DNA of 64,000 nt from Ignelater luminosus (taxonomy: Eukaryota > Arthropoda > Insecta > Coleoptera > Elateridae), in assembly GCA_011009095.1 (NCBI GenBank), contig VTPC01090903.1, positions 74,211 to 138,210 on the forward strand, written 5' to 3'. The position numbers and the translations under genes were made by a program. Numbering within the stretch: the stretch's first letter is position 1; each line of letters begins with the position of its first letter. Shown piece by piece: positions 11,310 to 22,849 of the stretch. Below the pieces are notes generated by a model. The model saw nothing but the letters and a program-made list of their open reading frames with translations. It did no database searches and was not told where the DNA came from.

Positions 11310-14300
11310 TATTCTGTCTATTAATATATTCCTTGTTTAATGTCTGGTTTCATCAACTTCATTTTTTTAAAATGTACATCTTGTCTGATCTAAGAATGTA
11401 ATAAAATTAAGGGGTAGGTAAAACTCCCATTTTGAAGACAGATGTGGATTACACCGGAGGAAACCTGGAAATGTTAGGGAATCTTGTACCATTGTAAAAG
11501 GAAGAACTCTGTATACCTATTTAGTGGTAACATAGTTCATTTGGGATTAGCTTGAAAGCTTTTGGACAGAATTATACAGAATATAGTGATGTGATTAGAC
11601 GATTGTGGGGAAAAAGTTTGCTGTGCATTTGCTCTTGCTTGATGTTATTTAAATTATCAAATTAATGTAATGTTTTGTAAACGACACAGTGAAGGTGTTT
11701 TAGCATCTGTTAGTAAACAACACACAATGTTAATGCTGGTTATGCAGTGTGGCCTCCAGTTTACTGGCTGTACTGAATGTTTTTAGCACCATCTATAACT
11801 CATACTAGCTATTATTTTTTGTAGTTGATCTACAAATTGCATCTAAAGTAATGAAACATATTGGCCCATTTTCACTGCTCTTTTTAAATTTGTCTCGAAA
11901 ATTGTTTTTTATAAAAATTGATTTTAGCCTGGAACAGTTTTAAACATGTATTCTAGATAGATATAGAACCTCTCAGAGAGGTTAGGAGGCTCTCGAGAAA
12001 CGTGAAACGTGCATCTTAACTGCTAAATAAATGGTAGCATAGAGTAATTAATATAAGTAGAGGAACAATTACAATGTTTTAAATGTAACCCAAAAATGTA
12101 CCGTGTAATAGGTGGCGATATACTTAGCCATCTATAGGACGGTACAAAAAGTTTAACAGCGTATTTATCGTATTTATTTGACAAGACATGCAGAGAAAGC
12201 AGAGAATGAGAATTAAATGGCATTGCGTTTTAAAATTTAACGAATTGTTTACTAAAATAAGAACGCTGTCAATCATACATTAGTGATTTTAAATCTTGCT
12301 TCGTTTAATAATTTATCGTCAATTTGATAATCTTTAAAATAAAAAATGCTTGCGTCCGTGTAGCAAATACGTTGTTATTAGCAATATGAACATGCCTAAA
12401 AGTTAAAAGTTATCAAATTCAATTTTGCATCCTCTTACATGTAGTTATAAATATGAAAACTCGCTCCTTAATGTATAATTCTGTTAAACTATTCTTCATT
12501 TAATTCTGTACTGCACTAAAACAAGTAATAAAGAACACCGCAGTGGCTAAACGTAATTCAATCCTTTTTTTACAATGTGTTTACACATTTTGTTTAAGAA
12601 TAAGTATTTATCGCCAGAAATTTCCCCGAAAAAAATATACACAACAGAAATTTTAATATAATCGTTTGAGACGTTTGTCAATTATACCGAGATATAAATT
12701 CTTTGAATTAGAAATAATCTGGCGCAATAATGAGAAGTTGAAGAGGGCAGCACCATCTATGCTTGCCCTTCTTTCCCCTCGATGCACTTGGTCATCAACT
12801 GTACGAGTTACACATATCCCCATAACGTTGTTCCTCTACCCATATTTATTTCCTCTATGATGGTAGTAATGGTTGATAAAATACAAAGATGAAAATTTAG
12901 TATTTAATTTTTTAATTGAAAGGTTTGGTGAAACCACACATTAAACTTTCATGTTTAGAGTAACAGATATTTTTTACACAGTTATTATTAAATTAACATC
13001 AATTTTATAAGGCAGCATTAAATCTCCAAACTAAAACTCTTTACATAAAATCCTATAAGAAAAAAGACAGATAATATAATTACAGCATAATTCTTCAGTG
13101 ATGAGTAAGAAGATTTTATTTGAATTCTGCATGTTATAAATTACTTGTGATATGACAGGTAATTGCAATAATTTTATATTATACATTGTTTTTAAATAGA
13201 ATTCAATATGTTGTGAAATAGTTCAATATTTATTAACTATATCAGTGATTGTGATTTATACATAACATTTTAAAAATCAGACTGTACTTAACAGTAATTT
13301 TAAGGTACAATTATTGAGTTTATCTAATAATTACAATGTAGATCTTTTTTATTTATATTTAACTTTTATTTATCTTTACTTCCTTTTTGATATTATTTTG
13401 ACATGTCTGTATTTTAAACATAAATAGTGAGTTTTGCTCTTATTAAATGTATTTTTATCAGTATTTTCATGAAAATAATAAATTCTAATTAGCAATACAC
13501 AATTTTTCTTTAATGCTTGGAAGAAATGCTTCTTATAATTATTAGCATGATACATAGTGGGGTCCTTCATTCTAAAATATTAAAGATATATTTGTTGTCT
13601 TGAATGCCGTACTGTAATATAAATATTGTTTCGACAAATAGTTATAACAATTACAGTTTTGTTTCAGGAAAGCAGTCCATTGTACATAACCAAAGGTCAT
13701 GTAATTCTTGTACCAACATCATTACAATATTATGGGTTTCTATGAATTTTTCTAATAAGAAAAAACAATTAGTTTTGTTTCAATTTCAAACCGAATTGAA
13801 AATAATATCTAAAATTATATTAGTAGTATTGAACAGATATAAACAAACTATATATCGATAGGTTTTAGTAGTTGTTTAGAATTTCTGTTCCTTTTTATAG
13901 TACAAACTTGATTTGATGTTAGTTTTTTGTGTAGTGGAAATTGTAGTTGTAAGTAGAGAAAAATCTTAGTTGCCAAATATTAATTAATTTTTTTTCTAAT
14001 ATTACTTTTTTTATTTTCAATTATCTGTGTTGCGATATATTTTGCAATTCTTTTATAATTTTCAGATGTTACATTTTTATTTTTAAAATTGTAAAACTTT
14101 TTTTACTTTTATAACCACTACTATAACAAAATGATTATAATTATATAGTAATATAAGGTAAATTTTAATAATATTTTATATTTGCTTCAGTACCAAAATA
14201 TATAATTAGTATAATAAAATTATTTCCATAAGTGTAAAATACAAAATTGTAGAAAAAAAAGAAAGGAAGATTGTTGTAAATTTGTGACGTGTAAAGTTAT

Positions 14301-14615
14301 TTAGAGAATATACAGACATCTATCAAATTTCTCTAAAATTTATAGCCGGAATCCTTATAGAATGAAAATCAAAATTAGATAAAAATGTACATTTTTCGGA
14401 ATAAATCAAAATTAGATGGTATTAATCTTGCTTTGAATAAAAATGAATAAAAATTGAATAATGAAAACAAAAATATTGCAAAACTAAAATGAAATTTGAA
14501 TTTCTAAATACAAAAGAGAAGCATTAAAATGTGAAATCTATGTAATACTTCCCTTTTTGCATTTTATGGAATGTTAGTGGTTCAACACAAATGGCTTCAT
14601 CAAAGCTGATTATGA
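11310..14615. other. AT-rich intergenic DNA, nothing recognised
   Basis: About 3.3 kb of AT-rich DNA without a convincing reading frame, RNA gene or terminal inverted repeat. 12666-12860 is less AT-rich and holds a 64-codon ORF without similarity I can name. 13300-14550 is very AT-rich. Confidence 0.5.
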
Positions 14616-16262
14616 GGCATTCCACGTGAAATCGCACAGTCACAAAACATCAAGTTTTCATAATCACTTGAAATTTTTTTTATATGTTATACCAATGAAA
14701 AAAAGACCCGTATTTTTTTGTTTACGCCAAATGTCATTATTTTGTATTTTATTCTGCATACAAGTTTTCGAGAATTAGTGCATCCCTTAGTAGAAACCGT
14801 TTGTCTTTCCTTTATTATACAACATAAAGACTCCCAACTTGGATTATTTTAAAACTTAAAAGACGATCTTTTACCCTATAAATACTACGATAGGATTATT
14901 TAAAAAACAATTTGTATTTTAGAGAGTTGTTTCCTTTAATTGTAAGTTACTGCATTAACCCGATTGTTTAAAAATCTGGAAAAATTCTATTATATTCTTG
15001 AATGCATCTTCTATGTGCCATCTAAATTTCAAGATGGGATTTCAGTTATAAATGTATTTTAAGAATATTACAAGTGTTGCTGTTTGATTATGCGGAAGGA
15101 TACTACATATGTACCTGCATTGTTAGGTGCCTCAAATCCGCTACAAGTGAAATCGAACAGTCACAAAACATCTAAAGTTAATTGTAAATTGCTCGAAGAA
15201 TTTCTTATGTATTGTATGAATCAGTGGAGGAAACACGTATTTTTTGTTTATGTCAAATATCATTATTTTGTATTTTTTATTAAATTTCCAAGTGTTAGCG
15301 CTCTACGTAATATGAAAACGTTTGTTTCTCCATTTTCAGTTAATGTAAAAATGTTTTGGTTAAATCATCCTAAAGTTTAGACAATGATGTTTTACTTGAT
15401 AAATATTGTGATATATCTAACAAAAAAAAACACAATTTTCGAGGGTTGTTTTTTCAATTGTAATTTTTAGCATTAACCCAGTGTTTAAAATTCTACAAAA
15501 ATTCCACAGAATTCTCAAACACATGTGCTTTGTACACCTAAATTTTTAGAATGGAATTACTGTCATAAATGCATTTAACTACAGATGCTTTATGAGCGTG
15601 CGACGAAGAACCTGAGCCTAATAGGGGGGGGGGCAGCAAACATCCCATAAGATTTCACAGGAAATGATTCACCTGCTTCTTCAAAAATTGAATTTTTTGC
15701 ATTTTAAGTTAGTTTAAAATCGTGGTTACGAGTTATTACAGTGTCTGCACTAGCATTGTACATTAATAAATTGAACTTATGAGTACTCGCATTGTAAAAA
15801 CTCGACGACTATGTTTGGTAAGTGGTTATAAACTAACCAAAACGAATCCCATCTTGATATTTTGCACATTTATAGAGAAAGTATCAAGGAATACATACAT
15901 ATTTTTTTTTATTTTAAAACATCGGGTTAATGTTGAAAATTAATTTTATAAAATAAAACATCTTAGAAATCACAGTAGGGAACCATGAATTTAATTTTTG
16001 TGTACATGTATGAAAAGGTGCTTCTTAGCCCTTGCTTTATGCTGAAAAACAAGTCCCTGCTTTAAACAGAACGAGAAATATTTACACTTAAACAGGGCAG
16101 CGTGTACAAATTTTCAGAAACTTTGATGCTTTGTAATTACCATAATAATAGAGTTATCCAGATAGAAGAAGATATGTATCTCTTATTAAAAGAAGTTTCA
16201 GTAAAATCTAAGACATGAAGGTCAATTTTCTCCAAAAATTGTACGATTTCACATGGAATGTC
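14616..16262. mobile_element. TIR element with internally duplicated and inverted blocks, non-coding
   Basis: The ends are inverted copies: left GCATTCCACGTGAAATCGCA and right CGATTTCACATGGAATGTC. Inside, a block from about 14890-15060 (TGCATTAACCCGATTGTTTA, then CAAGATGGGATTTCAG) recurs at about 15435-15595 in the same orientation. It recurs a third time inverted at about 15845-15935 (AATCCCATCTTGATATTTTG, ATCGGGTTAATG). The left-end sequence also recurs near 15140 (CAAGTGAAATCGAACAGTCA). No transposase frame is seen. It looks like a non-autonomous element built by internal duplication. Target-site duplication is unclear. Confidence 0.65.
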
Positions 16263-16559
16263 TCTTATCCCATAGATAAGACAGTTCTTAATTTTTAATA
16301 CATTTCTGGGGATCAGATGATGATGATTCATTGAAAAGAAGTTACACAAAAAGGTTTTAGTTGTTGAGTTGAGATGTTTTTTTGTTTTTTAACCAGAATG
16401 TCTTGATTGATCTAATGAAATCTGGTATGTTGCTACTTGGTCACTGATAGTGTAAAGGAAACTATATACAGTACCGAACAGATTAATTGAAACAACATTT
16501 AAATTTTACAAAACCTTCTTATTGTTAGTAATAAAAATTAAAAATCAAAATTCTGAAAC

Positions 16560-16862
16560 TAATACTTAATGTGGCCTCCTGTGCCTTCTTTCAAACTACT
16601 GATACATTTTGGCATTGATAACACTAAGTTTTGACAGGTAGATAGCTTTCTTTGTCTTTGAACCATATTTGAATTATTGCCAAAATAGGCCTTTCTTTCA
16701 TTCTGCAATCTAATCTGTGCAGACTTATTTTTCATATAGCTTACAAATTTTTATTAAGGTTTTCGTGCAAATCGTTCTCTGGCCAGTCCAAAACAGTTGA
16801 ACTGTGATCTTTGAAGAATTTCATCATTTTTCCAGTCTTCATATAGAAGATGCTAAATCTTG
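16560..16862 (-). pseudogene. Tc1-type transposase C-terminal remnant
   Basis: Minus-strand translation with several stops and frame changes gives MKFFKDHSSTVLDWPEN, which fits the Tc1 pattern KWFKDH..xVLDWPxQSPDLNPIENLW. Further on, a motif like KEGTGGHIKY appears just before the 3' end, which fits the usual Tc1 C-terminus KGGHTKY. The SPDLNPIE core with the last catalytic acid has been altered (ENDLHENLNKNL). The reading is interrupted by the piggyBac insertion at 16864-16868. No function is expected. Confidence 0.6.
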
Positions 16863-16867
16863 TTTAA

Positions 16868-18800
16868 CCCTTTGGGACCCAATTTTTTTCTTTGCCCTTT
16901 AGTAACTATTTTGAGCAATTTCTATTTATTGACCATGTTATTGCCCGTCTTTATTGTACTAAATCATAATTTTACCTAAAAAGCAGAAAAAATGGTGGGA
17001 CATATACAACCCAGCAGGTATTTTCTCCAGGATCTATATCTGGATATGCAAAAAATTCTGTTATCTTGAAAAATTTATTATTTTCAAAGTACAAAAATAT
17101 TATCACTTAAGATGTGTGATACAACATAAATCAGTGCTTGCAGTTGCAGTTCTCTGTTCTTTTTCCATTTGTGAACAGCAAGCACAGTGCCGTCTCTTTG
17201 AAACTTCAATTGGCATGTGCTTGTCGACATTTTTCATTAACTTGACCTTTTTTGATGGTCTACCCATACTTCTACGTTCTAGATTTGACTTTAATAATAC
17301 TTTTTCCTCCTTATTATATCTTCTGACAATTCAGATAAAAAATCAAGTAAAGGTGTCTTCATCGTTATATATCACCCAACTATTTACTACCGAAATCATT
17401 AGCAGTTGGTAAAATTCCTTTTTCCACCACTTTCATGACTTTTGATCCATATCATACACTCTGCTCATCTGATCTGCAAGATCTACCCCTCCCATAATTT
17501 CATTGTATAAAGCAATTGCTGCAGGACAAGGGACAACTATTTTAGATCGAGTTTTTTCTTTTTGGTTTACATGTGTTACATCAGCACCATGACAGTTGCT
17601 CAACAAAATAACTTGTTTGATGTCTTGCCAATTAGTTGCTACAGTATTGCTCTGATTAGTCAAAAATTTGCATGATCCTCTGTTCATTTTTGTTTTTTTA
17701 GGAAATTTCTTAAGCATATCTTTTCGAGTGAGAATTGCTGGACCAACACCTGGATAGTGAACAAAACGGCATTTTCATTTCTTATCATTTCACATAGTTT
17801 TTACCACCCTTTCACCCAAAGTATCAGTAGTCTCAACCTCTTCTCTGCCACTATAAATGTTTGTATCATATGTGTAAACCATTTTGGCATCACACCTACA
17901 CCATAGTAGCCTCTTTACACAGGTTTTAGTCCCATATACTGTTTCAAAGATTATCTTTTGAACTTCACCATACTCTCAACAATACTCTGCTTAGTATTCT
18001 CAGATCGGTATTTCATGAAGGTATGTTTGAAATATGATAGTAATTCTTCTACATAGTGTATTTTGCTGCAGTTTTTTGGTTTTTTAGGATTGTTGAAATA
18101 TAACTTAGGTAGGAGGGACAAGCACCTATTTTTGGACAAAACAGAGCTAATAACTTTAATTTCCAAAGATGGATGCGAAGACCTAAGCTTAGGGACTTTG
18201 TTGTAATACCCTACCAAAGAACAACCTACCAATGTCATTATCTCACCAACATCAGTAAGCGCTTCAGATTTATTTTATTATGGTTATAAGTTTTTTTTGA
18301 GCTGATTTGTACAATCTGCAATAAAAGTGAAGAATCTACGAGAAAATAATTTGGAGAAAATTTCTAAAGGAGATGAAGAAGTTGCCTTGATCAATTCATC
18401 AATTACACATGGTATCTCAGGAGCAATAGTTAATCAAGGTTCATGATTTTCTGTGACTGATGACCATATAACAGTATGTCACTCTTTATTTTCGGCAACA
18501 ATGACCTCTTCTTTCTCGGCTATATCTTCTTGACTGTTATCAGTGCTTTCATCATACTGGTACCATCCGAAGGCATATAAGACTTATCAGATGACTTATC
18601 ACTGTTGTGGTAAGGATCCTCTTCTGAAAACAACTGAATGATGTGATCCTTCGTCATCTGTAGTAATTTCATCTAAATTTTTGGCAAAATAAAGTTCAGT
18701 CTCATTAATTTATTTTCTTGACTTGCCAAAAAATACCAATGGAATGTAAATAACCCGTTCAAACCACCCACTGGGACACAGATCTCGCATGTAAAAAAAC
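16868..18800 (-). mobile_element. piggyBac-type transposon copy (right end decayed)
   Basis: The left end reads TTAA then CCCTTTGGGACCC (TTAA at 16864-16867), the target site and TIR style of piggyBac. Inside is a minus-strand piggyBac transposase remnant. The right end is not clear. Near 18755-18780 the complement reads GTGTCCCAGTGGGTGGTTTG, which may be a mutated TIR, but I found no second TTAA. The right boundary is therefore approximate. Confidence 0.7.
17420..18700 (-). pseudogene. piggyBac transposase (DDE_Tnp_1_7) pseudogene
   Basis: Running 5' to 3' on the minus strand are several pieces. An acidic N-terminal stretch (NLDEITTDDEGSHHS, about 18680-18630) comes first. A core follows at 18238-17951 (MTLVGCSLVGYYNKVPKLRSS, then VISSVLSKNRCLSLLPKLYF). 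A middle piece reads LLWCRCDAKMVYTYDTNIYS, then TLGERVV (about 17900-17790). The C-terminal core is at 17717-17433 (KQVILLSNCHGADVTHVNQK and IALYNEIMGGVDLADQMSRV). These match the order of blocks in piggyBac transposases, including the YN..MGGVD.ADQ motif that carries a catalytic Asp. Several stops and frame changes separate the pieces, so it is dead. Confidence 0.8.
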
Positions 18801-19088
18801 ATAACTAATTTTATTTGTAAAGGGCATCAGATATTCAAATTGGCAATAGTGTATATGAAAATACTAAATAACAAACATACTTTATTAATTCTTAGAAAAT
18901 CACCAGTCTTTATTAAAAAACCAATGTTAAAACCATGAAAAACAGTAACCACGTGTTGACTTTAATGTGTTTACTTATAATGGAGCGTTATACTATTGCC
19001 AGCTGCAATTAAATAATGTAGACAAATGCTAAAAGAGACCAAGAAAACCCATTCAACACCTATGCAAAAGCAGTCGATGGAACATATA

Positions 19089-19768
19089 CTGGGTGTCTCA
19101 GACCACTCGTCCACTCTTATTGAAATTAAGGGTTTGAGATTTTTTGATGAAAAGAACGGTTCTCTTACTAATTTTGACGCCCTCTTTCCAATGGTGTAAA
19201 AATCAAAAACCCCCGAGCTCCCTTTATAGGGGAGATGCGGGGCAATTTTAAATTTGTAAATGGAAACCCCTATATTTTATTGCAAATTTGGATTCTAAGC
19301 AGCAAAATACGTAGATTTGTTTGAAACATTTTTTTCGATTCGTAACAGATGGCGCTGTAAACGCAAAAAACAAATTTTGCGATTATCCCATGAAATACAC
19401 TTCTGATCAAAAGATTAAAATAGACATATTGAATATTATCGAAATAATTATTAAATTGTGCTAAAATTGAGCTGCCAACTCACCCCCAAGGGTGAGTGGT
19501 GTGGGACAATTTTACATTTTACATATATCCCCACTTTCTACCCATTTTCTTAATTCCTAAAAGAAGCATGTTGAATGAAAAAATTTACTTTGCATTCTAA
19601 ACTGTATATGTCAAACTGGAATTAAACATTTAAACGAACAATGGATTTATTTTTTCTTAATTTATTCCAGCCGAAACACAATTCTACAATAATGCAAATA
19701 CTTTTATGGAAGGAGATGTTCAAGGTATTAGTTTTAATTGGGGCGGATGGGTGGTCTGAGACACCCAG
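19089..19768. mobile_element. 680-bp non-coding TIR element nested in the Tc1-like copy
   Basis: The left end is CTGGGTGTCTCAGACCACTC and the right end is its near-perfect complement GTGGTCTGAGACACCCAG. TATA lies on both sides (19085-19088 and 19769-19772). The inside has no transposase. It contains GGTGAGTGGTGTGGGACAAT and other G-rich patches. It is non-autonomous and younger than the element it sits in. Confidence 0.8.
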
Positions 19769-19933
19769 TATATCCCATTATCCCACCATTGTCAGCAGGT
19801 CATCACTTTTCTCAGTAATACTGGTTGCTATTTCTTACAATTCATCATCCCAGAGATAGGACTTAGTTGACAAGGTTCATAAAAAAAAAGAAACATATAT
19901 TGTGTCGTTTCAATTAATCTGTTCAGTACTGTA

Positions 19934-21429
19934 GTTTAAGCAGCCACTGTAGTTTACCATATGTCATCAAGTACAAGAAGAAAATCATGTTTGTAGTGAA
20001 AGTGGTGCAATAGACATATATAAAAAGTCTAGTGTGCCTAAAATTCGCTGAAGTAAATGTAGGTTACTTCTGATATGATTTCTGCCTATTTAATTATGTT
20101 GTTAGCTACACTGATGGTAACACTACCATGAGGTAGAGGTCAATCAGTATTGACCAAAAAACTTGGTCTGTCTTTCTCCACCCCACTGTAACCCCAGGCA
20201 GACTAGCCAAGAGATGAGTGTTTGAGGCTGTTTATTTACATGATGTCATCGAGTACAGAAACAAAAGAAATGTTAAGTTATAGCTTACTACATTTTTCTC
20301 TATACTGTGTATCTTATAATGTAATTAAACAACTAAAATTATACCAGAGTTCATCTATTTATTTTGAACCTGGCCAGTAAATTTAATCTTGATGTTCTCA
20401 AAAACAATGCATTTTAGGGAAAAAGTTATTATAGGGCAAAGTAGGTTTAATTTCTGTTGAAGAATGCGATACAAATATTACATTTTGTTTTTGAGACAAT
20501 GTATGACCTTACTACAGGTCGTTGAATTTGGAAGATTTTGAAAAACCCAATTTTACTAGAAAATGATGTATTCTACAGGAAAAATACCAAATTTCAGATT
20601 CAACTTTGTCACCCTGCATCTTGGAAATGGTGGACTTTAGTATACAGTGTGTCCACATTTCAATGTTCACTATTGGGATCTCGCAAATTGTAAGAGATAC
20701 GAAGTTGGTCAAATTAGAAGAAATTTGGCTATTTTGGAGATCAACTTATGCTTTTGTTTTTTCGAAAAAAGTTTATGGCTTACTAGATATTTGCTAAAAA
20801 CGAAATTATCTTTCGCAGACCCAAAACATCACTAAAAATTGTTGTGCATTGTTTTGTAGATCAAAAAATGGGTCTTGATGCCTAAAGAAGCATAAAATGC
20901 AGTCAATGCGTTATTTTTAAAATCTTGTAGGAATAGATTTAACTGTATATCAATTAATTACACCTGAATATTTATTGGGGCTTCATCAGGTTTAAAATTA
21001 AAAGGCAAGTGTGCCAAAGTCACATCATCTTTAATTTGTTGAAAATCCTGAAATCGTTTAGAAAATTTGTTATATAAATTTATTATGGTGTGGTCTGTGG
21101 TATTTCATTCTTGTTTGCAAAGTAGGGAAATGTAATAACTGTTTCTGCCCCAGGTGTTTTGAAAGTAGACGTAATTTAGTCATAAAGGAAGCGAGATTGG
21201 TGTACATATCATACAGGTGTTTGGTTTACCGTCGTATATTCAAAAGAGGTTGGTAGAAGTCATGATTTGGAACTTATTTAACCTAATATACTATTATACA
21301 AAGTGTCGTGGTTTCTGAGAAATTGTCATTTTTCATAATTTCACCTAATTGGATGTATTTCCCCATTTAAATGTGAACACCACACTATTGGAAACTTTTA
21401 ATTTGAAGGTAATGATAATTTTATAATCT
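19934..21429. other. Repeat-like non-coding DNA
   Basis: No coding signal is visible. A terminus-like motif TATACAGTGTGTCCACATTT starts at 20640 but has no clear partner; GTGAACACCACACTA near 21373 is only weakly complementary. At about 20965-20995 a GGGGCTTCATCAGG motif looks like a common retroelement UTR motif, unassigned. Confidence 0.35.
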
Positions 21430-22330
21430 TTAAATGTATATAAATAAGTGTTGGCCTTGCAGCTGTAGGTTCAACTCATTTAAAGAATCTAATAAATCAA
21501 CCAAAAAATAGAAATCATTCAACCATTCTTTGTTTTTTAATTGGGAAAAATCATCAAGTTTGTTTTTAATCTTTAAGAAACAAATAATTTCATCTAATAG
21601 TTCATGAACTCTTTTTACAACTTTAGCAAGACTCAACAATCTCATGTTTGTATGATAAGGCACGTTGAAATGTTTGCACTCGGCCTCTTTTAAAAAAGAT
21701 ATAAATTGCTAGTGATTTAAGACATGTCCCTGAATAAAATTAACAATTTTTGTAACAACTGTAACAACATGATCAAATTTCAAAACCTCTTGCACAGCAC
21801 TTGTTGGTGTATCATTCAATGCAAAATATATTTTTTGTTGGGGATTTATTTGTTTTACATGATCATTAATTCTTTTTAAAAGCCTGACATTTCTCCCCAT
21901 AAGACTATTTTGTGCCAAGTGCTATTGCACATGTGCCATGCATTCCTGCCCTGCCAAGAGATCTTCGCTTGTACTTTTCAGCAGATATAAAGCAAAAGCA
22001 ATTCTTCAGTAATTGCAAAAGTGTCATTTATGCCACATAGAAATATTGATAATTGGCTCATGTCAGTATTATCACATAACTCATTTAAAGCTAATGCACA
22101 AAATATCAAGCTTTCAGCTTTCGAGTTCAGCTAGTTAAATAAATTACAGGAAAGGTTATTAATTGGATGGACAAGACTTCTGGAAAAGTGAATATTTTCA
22201 AATATGCAATTTTTATCTGGACATAATAACTCGTCAGCTTCAACCATGCATTCTTTCACAAATACGCTGTCGACAAATGGTTTACATTTGTTTGCAATTT
22301 TATAAGCAATCAAGTAATATTTGTATTTTG
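21430..22330 (-). pseudogene. hAT-superfamily transposase remnant (ZBED5/GTF2IRD2-like)
   Basis: On the minus strand the pieces appear in family order. First, AYKIANKCKPFVDSVFVKEC with LSRSLVHPINNLS-like text lies at 22313-22131. Then AQNSLMGRNVRLLKRINDHV and FDHVVTVVTKIVNFIQGHVL lie at 21918-21709. Last, VPYHTNMRLLSLAKVVKRVH and a segment with NDFYFLVDLLDSLNELNLQL then QG lie at 21666-21430. ZBED5, ZBED8 and GTF2IRD2-type domesticated hAT proteins share this series: K.KKPF, the KIVN.I... step, the HTEVRWLS.G.VL.R.-like step (here HTNMRLLSLAKVVKR), and the LNxLNLxLQG helix. Stops between pieces and loss of the WLS tryptophan show decay. No TIRs or 8-bp duplication were found. Confidence 0.6.
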
Positions 22331-22615
22331 TGTTATTTAAATTTTTATGTTAAAATGCTGCAAATGAAATTTAATAAAGAACAAATTAACACAATAGAAA
22401 CATATTTGGGACCATCCATCAAAACTCAGATCGAGCACTGAAGTGGTTAAAGAAATTTATGTCCAATACAAATCTGTCAACTCGGAAAGAAATATCCAGT
22501 GTTACATGGAAGTATTTCATTAATAACATATGATATTAAAAAATTACAATTCAAAATGGTCAAGAAAGTGGTATCATTGTTCTTGGGGCCTGTATGAAAG
22601 ACTAACACAGGATAG

Positions 22616-22846
22616 ATGGAAACAAGTAGCGATAGAAATAATCGAATGATTTTGATAACTGAATTATTGGTATTTAAATTATACAATTATAAAAGTGACC
22701 TAACACTATGTGCCAATGCCGAAGTCGATGACATCATCTCTGCTCTTGTTTATAAATTTAGATTTACTAGTCATCAGGCATCACAGACTATTATTCGAAT
22801 ACTTGAACTTGAAAGAAAAGTAAAAACCGAATTAATTAAAAGTTAA
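22616..22846 (+). CDS. Short unassigned ORF, 76 codons
   Basis: The ORF reads from METSSDRNNRMILITELLVF to ELERKVKTELIKS. The middle, AEVDDIISALVYKFRFTSHQ followed by ASQTII, is compositionally protein-like, with alternating charged and hydrophobic residues suggesting two helices. I do not recognise a family. It sits just outside the hAT remnant and on the opposite strand. It could be a fragment of a repeat-encoded or host exon, or chance. No flanking splice sites were established. Confidence 0.2.
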   Translation: METSSDRNNRMILITELLVFKLYNYKSDLTLCANAEVDDIISALVYKFRFTSHQASQTIIRILELERKVKTELIKS

Positions 22847-22849
22847 TTT

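Larger units (their letters stand above)
16469..19931 (-). mobile_element. Tc1-like transposon, decayed, containing two later insertions
   Basis: The terminal inverted repeats are CAGTACCGAACAGATTAATT on the left and AATTAATCTGTTCAGTACTG on the right. The match runs on through TGAAACRACA, with TA at 16467-16468 and 19932-19933. The 3.46-kb span is too long for Tc1 (about 1.6 kb); the excess is explained by a piggyBac copy and a 680-bp TIR element inside. A minus-strand Tc1-type transposase remnant lies just inside the left end. Confidence 0.8.
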
